A model generated the notes under the pieces. That model saw only the letters and a list, made by a program, of their open reading frames with translations, had not been told where the DNA came from and ran no database searches. This document shows, piece by piece, positions 40,617 to 49,064 of a DNA stretch of 64,000 bases. A program made the position numbers and the translations under genes. The stretch is from Sphingomonas sp. Mn802worker. GTDB taxonomy: Bacteria; Pseudomonadota; Alphaproteobacteria; Sphingomonadales; Sphingomonadaceae. Positions within the stretch are counted from its first letter, which is position 1, and every line of letters starts with the position of its first letter. The stretch is taken from contig NZ_AORY01000011.1 in NCBI RefSeq assembly GCF_000382485.1, positions 124,001 through 188,000 on the forward strand. Direction: 5' to 3'.

Positions 40617-42929
40617 TCACGCCTTGACGGTCGCCGCCTTACCACCCTTCTTCTTGGGCTTGGGCGCTGCCGGTTCGATCGTAAAGGCGAGCGCGTTGTC
40701 CTTCAGCTTCACCGTCACCTCGCCGCCGTGGACCAGCTTGCCGAACAGCAGTTCCTCGGCGAGTGGCTGCTTGATCTTCTCCTGAATCAACCGGCCCATC
40801 GGGCGCGCGCCGTATAGCTTGTCATAGCCCTTGGTCGTCAGCCATGTCTTCGCCTCGTCGTCCAGCTTAATGTGGACGTCGCGGTCGGCGAGCTGGAGTT
40901 CCAGCTGGAGGATGAACTTGTCGACCACCCGCGCGACCACCTCGGGCGGCAGGTAACCGAACGGCACCACCGCATCCAGCCGGTTGCGGAATTCGGGCGT
41001 GAACATCCGCTGCACCGCCTGCTCGTCCTCACCCTCACGGGTCAGGTTGCCGAAGCCAACCGTCTCGCGCGCCATGTCGCTCGCACCCGCATTGGTCGTC
41101 ATGATCAGGATGGTGTTGCGGAAGTCGACCGTCTTGCCGTGCTGATCGGTCAGACGCCCGTTGTCCATCACCTGCAACAGGATGTTGAACAGGTCGGGAT
41201 GCGCCTTCTCGATCTCGTCGAGCAGCAGCACGCAATGCGGGTTCTGGTCGACCGCATCGGTCAACAAACCGCCCTGGTCGAACCCGACATAGCCCGGTGG
41301 CGCACCGATCAGCCGGCTGACCGAGTGGCGCTCCATATACTCCGACATGTCAAACCGCTGCAGCGGAATGCCGAGAATCGTCGCCAGCTGCTTCGCCACC
41401 TCGGTCTTGCCGACGCCGGTGGGGCCCGAGAACAGATAATTGCCGATCGGCTTCTCCGGCTCGCGCAAGCCGGCACGCGCCAGCTTGATCGCCGACGACA
41501 GCTTCTCGATCGCTGCATTCTGCCCGAACACCACGCGCTTCAGGTCGGTCTCGAGATGCTCAAGCACCTTCTTGTCGTCGGTCGACACCGACTTCGGCGG
41601 AATGCGCGCCATCGTCGCGATCACCTGCTCGATCTCCTTGGCGGTGATCGTCTTCTTGCGCTTGTTCGGCGCCACCAGCATCTGCATCGCGCCGACCTCG
41701 TCGATCACGTCGATCGCCTTGTCGGGCAGCTTGCGGTCGTTGATGTATCGTGCCGACAGCTCCACCGCCGACTTGATCGCCTCGGGCGTGTACTTGACCG
41801 AATGGTGCTCCTCGAACGCGGAGCGCAGGCCGGCGAGGATCTTGATCGTGTCCTCGATCGTCGGCTCGTTCACGTCGATCTTCTGGAACCGGCGCAGCAG
41901 CGCGCGATCCTTCTCGAAGTGGTTGCGGAACTCCTTGTAGGTGGTCGACCCGATGCAACGAATAGTGCCGCCCGACAGCGCGGGCTTGAGCAGGTTGGAC
42001 GCATCCATCGCCCCGCCCGAGGTCGCACCCGCGCCGATTACGGTGTGGATCTCGTCGATGAAGAGCACCGCGTCGGGCATCTTCTCCAATTCGTTGACGA
42101 CCGCCTTCAATCGCTCCTCGAAGTCGCCGCGATAGCGCGTGCCGGCGAGCAGCGCGCCCATGTCGAGCGAGTAGATGACGGCGGGCAACAAAACCTCGGG
42201 CACGTCGCCCTCGACGATCTTGCGCGCCAGACCTTCCGCAATCGCGGTCTTCCCCACGCCCGGATCACCGACGTAAAGCGGGTTGTTCTTCGAGCGGCGA
42301 CACAGGATCTGCACCGTGCGGTCAACCTCGGCCGAACGCCCGATCAGCGGATCGACCTTACCGGTCTTCGCCTTCTCGTTCAGGTCGACGGTGAATTGCT
42401 TGAGCGCGCTCTCACCCTTCTTTCCGCCCTCGGCCTTTTCCTTCTTCTCTTCCTCCGCACCCTTCACGCTCGTCGCCTCCGGAGTGGCGCTGCCCTTGCC
42501 AACGCCGTGGCTGATGTAGCTGACCGCATCCAGCCGGCTCATGTCCTGCTGCTGGAGGAAATAGACCGCGTAACTCTCGCGCTCGCTGAACAGCGCGACG
42601 AGCACGTTGGCGCCCGTCACCTCGTCCCGGCCCGACGACTGGACGTGGAGGATCGCGCGCTGGACGACGCGCTGGAAGCCGCTGGTCGGTGACGGATCGG
42701 TGGCGGCGTCGACTTTCAACGCGCCGAGTTCGGTGTCGAGGTAGTGCGCGACGGTGGTCTTCAACTCACCCGTGTCGACCCCACACGCCGCCATCACCTG
42801 GCTGGCATGCTCGTCGTCGATCAACGCGAGCAGAAGGTGCTCCAGCGTCGCATATTCGTGGCGACGCGAGGAGGCGGCCTCGAGCGCCTTGTGCAGCGTG
42901 GTCTCGAGAGCGCTGGCGAAAGAAGGCAT
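40617..42929 (-). CDS. clpA: ATP-dependent Clp protease ATP-binding subunit ClpA
   Basis: A 770-residue AAA+ unfoldase feeding ClpP. The N-terminal Clp_N repeat domain (1-140) is followed by an acidic/basic linker (KGAEEEKKEKAEGGKKGE), AAA-1 with GDPGVGKTAIAEGL and LFIDEIHTVIGAG, and AAA-2 with GPTGVGKTEVAKQL and LLLDEIEKAHPD. The C-terminus ends with a Lys/Ala-rich tail. No clpS gene lies immediately upstream, where it is found in many bacteria. AGGAG is 11 bases before the ATG and partly inside a hairpin at 42942-42965. Confidence 0.96.
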   Translation of the reverse strand: MPSFASALETTLHKALEAASSRRHEYATLEHLLLALIDDEHASQVMAACGVDTGELKTTVAHYLDTELGALKVDAATDPSPTSGFQRVVQRAILHVQSSGRDEVTGANVLVALFSERESYAVYFLQQQDMSRLDAVSYISHGVGKGSATPEATSVKGAEEEKKEKAEGGKKGESALKQFTVDLNEKAKTGKVDPLIGRSAEVDRTVQILCRRSKNNPLYVGDPGVGKTAIAEGLARKIVEGDVPEVLLPAVIYSLDMGALLAGTRYRGDFEERLKAVVNELEKMPDAVLFIDEIHTVIGAGATSGGAMDASNLLKPALSGGTIRCIGSTTYKEFRNHFEKDRALLRRFQKIDVNEPTIEDTIKILAGLRSAFEEHHSVKYTPEAIKSAVELSARYINDRKLPDKAIDVIDEVGAMQMLVAPNKRKKTITAKEIEQVIATMARIPPKSVSTDDKKVLEHLETDLKRVVFGQNAAIEKLSSAIKLARAGLREPEKPIGNYLFSGPTGVGKTEVAKQLATILGIPLQRFDMSEYMERHSVSRLIGAPPGYVGFDQGGLLTDAVDQNPHCVLLLDEIEKAHPDLFNILLQVMDNGRLTDQHGKTVDFRNTILIMTTNAGASDMARETVGFGNLTREGEDEQAVQRMFTPEFRNRLDAVVPFGYLPPEVVARVVDKFILQLELQLADRDVHIKLDDEAKTWLTTKGYDKLYGARPMGRLIQEKIKQPLAEELLFGKLVHGGEVTVKLKDNALAFTIEPAAPKPKKKGGKAATVKA

Positions 42930-42941
42930 CTGTTACTTACT

Positions 42942-42965
42942 CCTGTCGGGCGCTGCCCGAACAGG
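42942..42965 (-). promoter_or_regulatory. Hairpin covering part of the clpA ribosome binding site
   Basis: On the minus strand the leader can fold with arms CCTGT+CGGGC and GCCCG+ACAGG around a 3-base loop, with one unpaired base on one side. The last bases AGG form the beginning of the Shine-Dalgarno AGGAG of clpA. The structure could reduce clpA translation until melted or remodelled; this is inference. Confidence 0.4.
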
Positions 42966-43168
42966 CATCGCCCTTTCCACCTATGTCGGTAGTGACACGC
43001 CCCGCATCAAGCCGCGCGTCCCTGTGGTCGGCACCGTCGCCAGATTGAACGTCCGTGCCGATCGATCGGCCGCGGCGCAGCCGGTCCGGCACGACGTGAC
43101 CGCGCACCCGCCGCATCGCCGTGGTCGGCGCGTGCAGGCGGGCGGTCCCGATCATCGGCGCGCGCGTC

Positions 43169-43366
43169 TCACGACTTGAACAGCGAATCCGCGCTCGCAC
43201 GGTGGCTCACCGCGCCGTCAATCTTCACACGGCAGCGCGCGATCTCGCCCTCCAGCGCCGTGACCCGCGCCTCCAGTTCGCCGACCGACAGCCGATCGAG
43301 ATCCTCCGCCAGCAACGCCGTCAGCGGGTCGTCGCCGCGGCGACCGAGGATATCGTCCAGGTCCAC
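43169..43366 (-). CDS. DUF1192 family protein
   Basis: A 65-residue acidic, helical protein. It starts DLDDILGRRGDDPLTALLAEDLDRLSVGELEARVTALEGEIARCR, the pattern of the alphaproteobacterial DUF1192 family, and ends with SADSLFKS (family SADALF). The GTG start at 43366 matches family N-termini; a TTG at 43402 would add 12 residues. Function unknown. It is divergent from the quinone oxidoreductase gene. The 239 bases between it and clpA hold no recognisable gene. Confidence 0.8.
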   Translation of the reverse strand: MDLDDILGRRGDDPLTALLAEDLDRLSVGELEARVTALEGEIARCRVKIDGAVSHRASADSLFKS

Positions 43367-43434
43367 GATGACGAACGTTGACCCTGCCGGATGCGAAGTC
43401 AATAAGGCCGCGGCGAAATGGGGGACTTCGTGTG

Positions 43435-44436
43435 ATGGGTGACCTGCCCGAGACGATGCTGGCGATCGACCCGGAGACGCCGGGCGGACCCGAGGTGCTG
43501 GTGCCGGTGGAGCGACCCGTACCGACGCCCGCCGCGGGCGAGCTGCTGATCCGCGTCGCCGCCGCCGGGGTCAACCGCCCCGACGTGCTCCAGCGCAAGG
43601 GAGGCTACCCGCCCCCGCCCGGCGCCTCCTCCACGTTGGGGCTCGAACTCGCCGGACACGTCGTCGCGGTCGGTGACGAGGTCGACGCGGCGATGATCGG
43701 TCAGCCGGTCTGCGCGCTGGTCGCGGGCGGTGCCTATGCCGAGTACGCCGTTGCTCCCGCCGCGCAGTGCCTGCCCGTGCCAGAGGCTCTGTCGATGGCC
43801 GAGGCCGCCGCGCTGCCGGAAACGCTGTTCACCGTGTGGACCAACCTGTTCGAGCGCGCCTTCGCGGTCGAGGGCGACACCGTGCTCGTACACGGCGGCA
43901 CCGGCGGCATCGGCACGATGGCGATCGCGCTCGCCAACCTGTTCGGGCTGACGATCATCGTGACCGCGGGCTCGGACGAGAAATGCGCCGCCGCACGCGT
44001 GCTCGGCGCGCACCATGCGATCAACTACAAGACGCAGGATTTCGTAGCCGAGGTGAAAACGATCACCGGGGGCAACGGCTGCGCCGCGGTGCTCGACATG
44101 GTCGGCGGCGATTACGTGCCGCGCAACATGCAGTGCCTGGCGGACGATGGGCGTCATGTCTCGATCGCGGTGCAGGGCGGCACCCATGCGACGATCCCGA
44201 TCTTCGACATCATGCGCCGCCGCCTGACGCTGACCGGATCGACGCTGCGCGCGCGCGACGCCGCGTTCAAGGGGCTCGTCGCCGACGAACTTCACAAGAC
44301 GGTATGGCCGCACGTCGAGGCGGGTCGGTTGAAGCCGGTGATGGACCGCACCTTCCCGCTCGCCCAGGCCGCCGACGCGCACCGCCGGATGGAGGCGGGC
44401 GACCATGTCGGAAAGATCGTGCTGACGCTCGACTAA
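43435..44436 (+). CDS. NAD(P)H quinone oxidoreductase, PIG3 family
   Basis: A 333-residue zinc-independent medium-chain reductase of the QOR/PIG3 (TP53I3) family. It has the GroES-like half with GVNRPDVLQRKGGYPPPPGASSTLGLELAG and the Rossmann half with VHGGTGGIGTMAIALANLFG, AAVLDMVGGDY and the C-terminal HRRMEAGDHVGKIVL. It reduces quinones with NADPH. The ATG at 43435 matches family N-termini and has GGGGGA upstream. A terminator hairpin follows the stop. Confidence 0.92.
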   Translation: MGDLPETMLAIDPETPGGPEVLVPVERPVPTPAAGELLIRVAAAGVNRPDVLQRKGGYPPPPGASSTLGLELAGHVVAVGDEVDAAMIGQPVCALVAGGAYAEYAVAPAAQCLPVPEALSMAEAAALPETLFTVWTNLFERAFAVEGDTVLVHGGTGGIGTMAIALANLFGLTIIVTAGSDEKCAAARVLGAHHAINYKTQDFVAEVKTITGGNGCAAVLDMVGGDYVPRNMQCLADDGRHVSIAVQGGTHATIPIFDIMRRRLTLTGSTLRARDAAFKGLVADELHKTVWPHVEAGRLKPVMDRTFPLAQAADAHRRMEAGDHVGKIVLTLD

Positions 44437-44456
44437 GCACCACTGCGGCCAACAAC

Positions 44457-44492
44457 AAAACGGCGCGCCGGGCATCCCCGCCGCGCCGTTTT
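44457..44492. terminator. Bidirectional Rho-independent terminator
   Basis: Stem AAAACGGCGCG (44457-44467) pairs with CGCGCCGTTTT (44482-44492), giving a GC stem with A and T tracts on the two sides. It serves both the quinone oxidoreductase on plus and the small membrane protein gene on minus, which converge here. Confidence 0.8.
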
Positions 44493-44527
44493 CTGTTTCA
44501 CTCCGCTGATCGGCGAAGCGCCTCGGC

Positions 44528-44788
44528 TCAGTTGCTGTCGCTGTTCCCGTTGCCGTCGGTCGCGACCAGCACCACCGCGACGATCGCCGCCAGGATGCCG
44601 ATGCTGATCAGCGTGCCGGTCGGCACGGCCGCGCCGATCTTGCTCGACTTCGCAGCCGGAGCGGCAGCGCGGATCGACAAGGACGCCGCCGGGTTCGTCG
44701 GCGCCGGCGCAGGCGCGGCTACGGCGGCGGTAGAAACGGTCATCAGTGCGGCGGCGACGCTGCCACCCAGCATGGACTTGAACGACAT
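44528..44788 (-). CDS. Small exported/membrane protein, hypothetical
   Basis: An 86-residue protein. Residues 1-24 look like a signal peptide (KSMLGGSVAAALMTVSTAAVAA). An Ala/Pro-rich middle leads to a hydrophobic segment TLISIGILAAIVAVVLVA (about 59-76) and a short tail rich in Asn, Asp and Ser. No family was recognised. A good AGGAGG lies upstream of the ATG. It is probably anchored in the inner membrane with most of the chain periplasmic. Confidence 0.65.
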   Translation of the reverse strand: MSFKSMLGGSVAAALMTVSTAAVAAPAPAPTNPAASLSIRAAAPAAKSSKIGAAVPTGTLISIGILAAIVAVVLVATDGNGNSDSN

Positions 44789-45025
44789 GATAAATTCCTC
44801 CTGTTGACGCCCGCTTCCCTCGTGCCGCCACGTCTGTCAACGATGCGGCACGCCCCCGCGGCGTGTGGTGCGCGTAAAAGCACAGCCATGTTGCAGGCGT
44901 GAGACACTTGCACGGCCGCGCGCATGTCGCCGAACCGTCACGCGCGTGTCGCGCCGGCGTCACGCTTACGAGACGCGGGCGTAACATCGCCGGTGCATAG
45001 CCGTTCGCGACTGGGAGGGCTCGCT

Positions 45026-45967
45026 ATGACCGCCAAGACGATCGCGCGCTTACGTTCGCACGCTCCGCATGACACGGGCGGTGCCAACATCACCGCCCTC
45101 TTTGATTTCGCCGCCTCGCGCCTCGACAGTCCCCAACCCGAGCAACCGGAGTTCGATGGTTTTGAGCCCGAAGGGCGCCGCCGCCGCTATCGCACGATCT
45201 GGATCAGCGACGTGCATCTCGGCACCCGCGGCTGCAACGCCGATCTGTTGATCGACTTCCTCGATCATGTCGACAGCGACAGGATGTACCTCGTTGGCGA
45301 CATGATCGACGGCTGGCGGTTGAAGAAGCGGTTCTACTGGCCCGCCGCGCACAACGATGTCGTCTGGCGGCTGATGAAGCGTGTGCGCCGCGGCACGCGG
45401 ATGGTCTACATTCCCGGCAACCACGACGAGATGTTCCGCCAGTTCGCCGGGCTCGACTTCGGCGGCATCCAGATCAGGCGCAAGGCGATCCACGAGACCG
45501 CCGACGGTCGTCGCCTCCTCGTCCTTCACGGCGACGAGTTCGACGCCATCACGCTTGCGCACACCTGGCTCGCGCACGTCGGTGACGCCGCCTATACCGC
45601 GCTGATGGCGGTCAACCGCTGGGTCAACGCCTTCCGCCGCCGTGCCGGCATGCCCTATTGGTCGCTGTCGAAACACGCCAAGGCGAAGGTGAAAAACGCC
45701 GTCGCCTTTATCTCGCGCTTCGAGGAGGTGGTCGCGCAGGCTGCCGGCTCGCGCGGGGTCGACGGCGTCGTGTGCGGCCACATCCACACCGCGGAGATGC
45801 GCGACATCGCCGGCGTCGCTTATTACAACGACGGCGACTGGGTTGAGGGCTGCACCGCGCTGGTCGAGCATCACGACGGCCGCATGGAGCTGCTTCACTG
45901 GGCCGACGAGATCGCGCGTCGCGAACGTGATGCCGCCGCTCCCGCACCGCTGACGCTTGCCGCCTGA
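45026..45967 (+). CDS. Metallophosphoesterase, UDP-2,3-diacylglucosamine diphosphatase (LpxH)-like
   Basis: A 313-residue calcineurin-like phosphoesterase. Metal-binding motifs are SDVHLG (Asp62, His64), GDMID (Asp92), GNHDE (131-135), HGDEFD and GHIHTAE. An N-terminal extension of 55 residues precedes the domain. This family includes LpxH-related enzymes of lipid A synthesis and other phosphodiesterases; the exact substrate is inferred. GGGAGG lies 7 bases before the ATG. It is followed 8 bases later by a glycosyltransferase, a pairing that suggests envelope lipid or glycan work. Confidence 0.87.
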   Translation: MTAKTIARLRSHAPHDTGGANITALFDFAASRLDSPQPEQPEFDGFEPEGRRRRYRTIWISDVHLGTRGCNADLLIDFLDHVDSDRMYLVGDMIDGWRLKKRFYWPAAHNDVVWRLMKRVRRGTRMVYIPGNHDEMFRQFAGLDFGGIQIRRKAIHETADGRRLLVLHGDEFDAITLAHTWLAHVGDAAYTALMAVNRWVNAFRRRAGMPYWSLSKHAKAKVKNAVAFISRFEEVVAQAAGSRGVDGVVCGHIHTAEMRDIAGVAYYNDGDWVEGCTALVEHHDGRMELLHWADEIARRERDAAAPAPLTLAA

Positions 45968-45975
45968 GCGCTCGC

Positions 45976-46998
45976 GTGCGGATCGCGATCGTCACCGACG
46001 CATGGGCGCCGCAAGTCAACGGCGTCGTCCGCACGCTGGAGGCGACGCGCACCCACCTGCTGGCGCTCGGACATCAGGTGCTGGTGATCGCGCCCGACGC
46101 CTTCGCCAGCCTGCCCTGCCCGACCTATCCCGAAATCCGCCTCGCGCTCGCCGGGCGCAGCGCCGTCGGCCGCCGCCTCGCCGCGTTCGCCCCCCACGCA
46201 ATCCATATCGCGACCGAAGGCCCGCTCGGGCTCGCGGCCCGGCGCTGGTGCGGCGCGCGCGCGCTTCCCTTCACCACTGCCTATCACACACAGTTTCCCG
46301 ATTACGTCGCCGCGCGCACCGGCGTCGACCCTGAGTGGGTGTGGCGCTACGTCCGTTGGTTCCACGCCGCGGCGCAAGCCGTGCTCGTCTCCACCCCGAC
46401 GATCGCCGCCGAGCTGCACGCGCACGGCCTCGCTCACACGCGCCTGTGGGGCCGCGGCGTCGACCTCGCCTGCTTCGCGCCGTCAGGTCCGATCGAACGA
46501 GCGATCTGCGCGCTGCCCGGCCCCGTGCTGCTCTACGTCGGCCGCGTCGCGGTGGAGAAGAACCTCGATGCGTTCCTCTCGGCACCAGTCCATGCCAGCA
46601 AGGTCGTGATCGGCGACGGACCTGCGCTCGCGTCGCTCCAACAGCGTTTCCCGGCCGTGCACTTCCTCGGCCGGCGCTCGGGCGATGCTCTCGCCGCCGT
46701 CTATCGCAGCGCCGACGCCTTCGTCTTTCCCAGCCGCACCGACACGTTCGGTTTGGTGATGATCGAGGCGATCGCCTGCGGCACGCCCGTCGCCGCTTAC
46801 CCAGTCGCAGGGCCGATCGACGTCCTGACCGCCGAAACGGGCGCGATGCACGCCGACCTCCCAACCGCGATCCGCGCCGCCCTCACGCTCGACCGCCACG
46901 CCTGCGCAGCCGCCGGCGCACGCTTCACCTGGACGGCCGCGACCGAGCAGTTCCTCGCGGCCCTGCAACCGATCGCCCCCGCCGCGCTCGCCGCCTGA
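45976..46998 (+). CDS. Glycosyltransferase, GT4 family
   Basis: A 340-residue GT-B glycosyltransferase. The N-terminal domain starts RIAIVTDAWAPQVNGVVRTL, the pattern of the mannosyl/sulfoquinovosyl/digalactosyl lipid transferase group. The C-terminal nucleotide-sugar domain has LLYVGRVAVEKNLDAFL and the E-x7-E-like DAFVFPSRTDTFGLVMIEAIACGTPVAA. The start is GTG. It is probably an envelope glycolipid enzyme coupled to the phosphoesterase gene. A G/C hairpin follows about 85 bases after the stop. Confidence 0.88.
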   Translation: MRIAIVTDAWAPQVNGVVRTLEATRTHLLALGHQVLVIAPDAFASLPCPTYPEIRLALAGRSAVGRRLAAFAPHAIHIATEGPLGLAARRWCGARALPFTTAYHTQFPDYVAARTGVDPEWVWRYVRWFHAAAQAVLVSTPTIAAELHAHGLAHTRLWGRGVDLACFAPSGPIERAICALPGPVLLYVGRVAVEKNLDAFLSAPVHASKVVIGDGPALASLQQRFPAVHFLGRRSGDALAAVYRSADAFVFPSRTDTFGLVMIEAIACGTPVAAYPVAGPIDVLTAETGAMHADLPTAIRAALTLDRHACAAAGARFTWTAATEQFLAALQPIAPAALAA

Positions 46999-47082
46999 CC
47001 GCTCATCTTCGTCACGCGCGAGTGCCGCGTATCACCCGCTTGCCCTCGCCCTCCCCCTGCACTAAGTCTGCGGGCATGGTGT

Positions 47083-47109
47083 GGCCGCTCCGGTAAGGGG
47101 CGGCCCTTT
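47083..47109 (+). terminator. Hairpin in the glycosyltransferase-TrcR gap
   Basis: Arms GGCCGCTCC (47083-47091) and GGGGCGGCC (47097-47105) with one G-T pair, followed by CTTT. It could end the glycosyltransferase transcript or belong to the trcR leader, whose ATG is 20 bases on. Confidence 0.45.
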
Positions 47110-47128
47110 GCATTTATGGAGTTCCCGC

Positions 47129-47806
47129 ATGGCCCAGCCGCTCATGCCCCACGCCACTGCTTCCTGGCTGGTCGACAATACCGCGCTCTCCTTTGAGCAG
47201 ATCGCCGACTTCTGCGGCCTCCACATCCTTGAGGTGCAGGCGATCGCCGATGACACCGCCGCGACCAAGCTGACCGGGCGCGATCCGATCCGCGCGCACG
47301 AGGTGACGCAGGAAGAGGTCGACCGCGCGCAGGCCGATCCCGATTACCGGATGCAGATGACCAAGGGCCCCGACCAGGTCCGCCGCACCAAGGGGCCGCG
47401 CTACACACCGGTGTCTAAGCGGCAGGACAAGCCCGACGGCATCGCCTGGATCATCCGCAACCATCCCGAGATCTCGGACGGCCAGATCTCGCTGCTGATC
47501 GGCACCACGCGCACGACGATCGCCGCGATCCGCGACCGTAGCCACTGGAACATCGCCAACATCACGCCGAAGGATCCCGTCACGCTCGGCCTCACCAGCC
47601 AGCGCGAGCTCGACGCCGCGGTGAGCAAGGCTGCAAAGGCGGCGGGCATCGAGCAGCAGCAGACCGACACCCGCCTCGATGGCGACCGTCAGGCGCTGAT
47701 CGCGTCGTTGCGTGCCGAGCGAGACCAGGCCGCACGCGACGCCGAAAACGGTTTTGACGAAGGCGCGACCGCCCGCCCTGCGTTCGAGGACCCGTTCCGC
47801 CGCTGA
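47129..47806 (+). CDS. trcR: TrcR/DUF1013 cell-cycle transcriptional regulator homologue
   Basis: A 225-residue protein of the DUF1013 family, described in Rhodobacter/Caulobacter-type bacteria as TrcR, linked to RNA polymerase and cell-cycle control. It opens MPHATASWLVDNTALSFEQIADFCGLHILEVQAIAD with a helix-turn-helix look, then IAWIIRNHPEISDGQISLLIGTTRTTIAAIRDRSHWN as a second one, and ends with a charged tail. GGAG precedes the ATG. It is monocistronic, closed by a very long palindrome. Confidence 0.87.
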   Translation: MAQPLMPHATASWLVDNTALSFEQIADFCGLHILEVQAIADDTAATKLTGRDPIRAHEVTQEEVDRAQADPDYRMQMTKGPDQVRRTKGPRYTPVSKRQDKPDGIAWIIRNHPEISDGQISLLIGTTRTTIAAIRDRSHWNIANITPKDPVTLGLTSQRELDAAVSKAAKAAGIEQQQTDTRLDGDRQALIASLRAERDQAARDAENGFDEGATARPAFEDPFRR

Positions 47807-47817
47807 GGCGCGCCTGG

Positions 47818-47869
47818 GCAACCAACAAGAGCCGCGAGCGGAGCTCCGTTCGCGGCTCTTGTTGGTTGC
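47818..47869. terminator. Near-perfect 52-base palindrome after trcR
   Basis: The arms 47818-47843 and 47844-47869 are reverse complements over 26 bases with one G-T type exception and practically no loop. The outer part reads GCAACCAACAAGAGCCGC. It begins 12 bases after the trcR stop and could act as a terminator or RNA-stabilising structure; there is no T tract. Confidence 0.7.
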
Positions 47870-47949
47870 GGCTGTACCTCGGCATCGTCGGGGCACCCGC
47901 ATCATTTATCACGTGACGCGCGCCGCCCGCGACCGCTAGCGTCGTGCGT

Positions 47950-49047
47950 ATGGCAACACACCACCAGCGCGGACTGATCGGCGACGAGGGATTGACCCCG
48001 ACCAGCGCCGCCGGCCTCACCTATCCCTTCGGTGATCGCGCACCCAAATCGGGCGAGCTGGTGACGATCGCGCCCGGCATCCGCTGGTGGCGCGTGCCGA
48101 TGTCGGGGCCGCTCAAGCACGTCAACGGACTGATCCTAGACGACCGCGATGCGACCGGCCCGTGCCTGCTTAGCGTAGACACCGGCACCGCCAGCCCGCG
48201 CAGCACGGAGGCGTGGCGAACGATCCTCGACGGGCCGCTCGCCGGCGACCGGATCGGCCGCATCCTGTGCACCCACATGCACCCCGACCACATCGGGCTC
48301 GCCGGCTGGCTGTCGCGCCGCTTCGACGATGCTCCCATCCTGATGACCCGCACCGAGTGGCTGACCGCACGGATGCTGTCGTCCGACGCGCGCGAACAGG
48401 TGCCCGACGAGCAGGTCGCCTTCTGGCACGGCGCGGGCTGGACTGGCGAACAGATCGCGGAAGCGAGCAAGGGCGGCTTTGCGCGCTTCGCCAAGATGAT
48501 CGCGCGGCTCCCACTCGGCTACACTCGCATTCGTGACGGCGAGGTGCTGCGGATCGGCGAGGCCGACTGGCACGTCGTCGTCGGCCAAGGCCACTCGCCC
48601 GAGCACGCCTGCCTCGTCGACTATGACCGCCGCATCCTGATCGCGGGCGATCAGGTCCTGCCACGGATCAGTTCCAACATCTCGCTTCACGCCGGCGAGC
48701 CCGGCGCCGATCCGCTCGGCGACTGGCTAGCCTCGATCGAACGCTTCCGTCAGCTACCCGACGATTTGCTCGTTCTTCCCGGCCACGGCGATCCCTTTTA
48801 CGGCCTCCACGCGCGGCTCGACGCGCTGGAGCAGGAACACCGCGACCGGCTTGACGCGCTCGTCGCTTACATGACCGAGCCGCGCCGCGCAGTGGACTGC
48901 TTCACGCAGCTGTTCCGCCGCCCGATCGGCCCCGACGTGATCGGCATGGCGACCGGCGAGGCACTCGCGCACCTGCGCCACCTGGAGGTCACCGGCCGCG
49001 CGGTTCGCACCACGCGAGGCGGCGTGTGGTGGTATTCGCAAGCCTGA
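47950..49047 (+). CDS. MBL-fold metallo-hydrolase
   Basis: A 365-residue metallo-beta-lactamase-fold hydrolase. The metal motif H-x-H-x-D-H is THMHPDH (His109, His111, Asp113, His114), with further ligands in GQGHSPEHACL and AGDQVLPRIS, and LVLPGHGDP near the end of the fold. A C-terminal winged-helix-like extension (VDCFTQLFRRPI..HLRHLEVTGRAVRT) matches the MBL_C group often found in thioesterase-like or LACTB2-like hydrolases. An ATG start is preferred over a GTG two codons earlier. Substrate unknown. Confidence 0.88.
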   Translation: MATHHQRGLIGDEGLTPTSAAGLTYPFGDRAPKSGELVTIAPGIRWWRVPMSGPLKHVNGLILDDRDATGPCLLSVDTGTASPRSTEAWRTILDGPLAGDRIGRILCTHMHPDHIGLAGWLSRRFDDAPILMTRTEWLTARMLSSDAREQVPDEQVAFWHGAGWTGEQIAEASKGGFARFAKMIARLPLGYTRIRDGEVLRIGEADWHVVVGQGHSPEHACLVDYDRRILIAGDQVLPRISSNISLHAGEPGADPLGDWLASIERFRQLPDDLLVLPGHGDPFYGLHARLDALEQEHRDRLDALVAYMTEPRRAVDCFTQLFRRPIGPDVIGMATGEALAHLRHLEVTGRAVRTTRGGVWWYSQA

Positions 49048-49064
49048 ACGCCCATTTACCCGTC

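Noticed and set aside
40872..42692. 606-residue plus-strand frame opposite clpA
   Set aside because: Antisense shadow without any motif.
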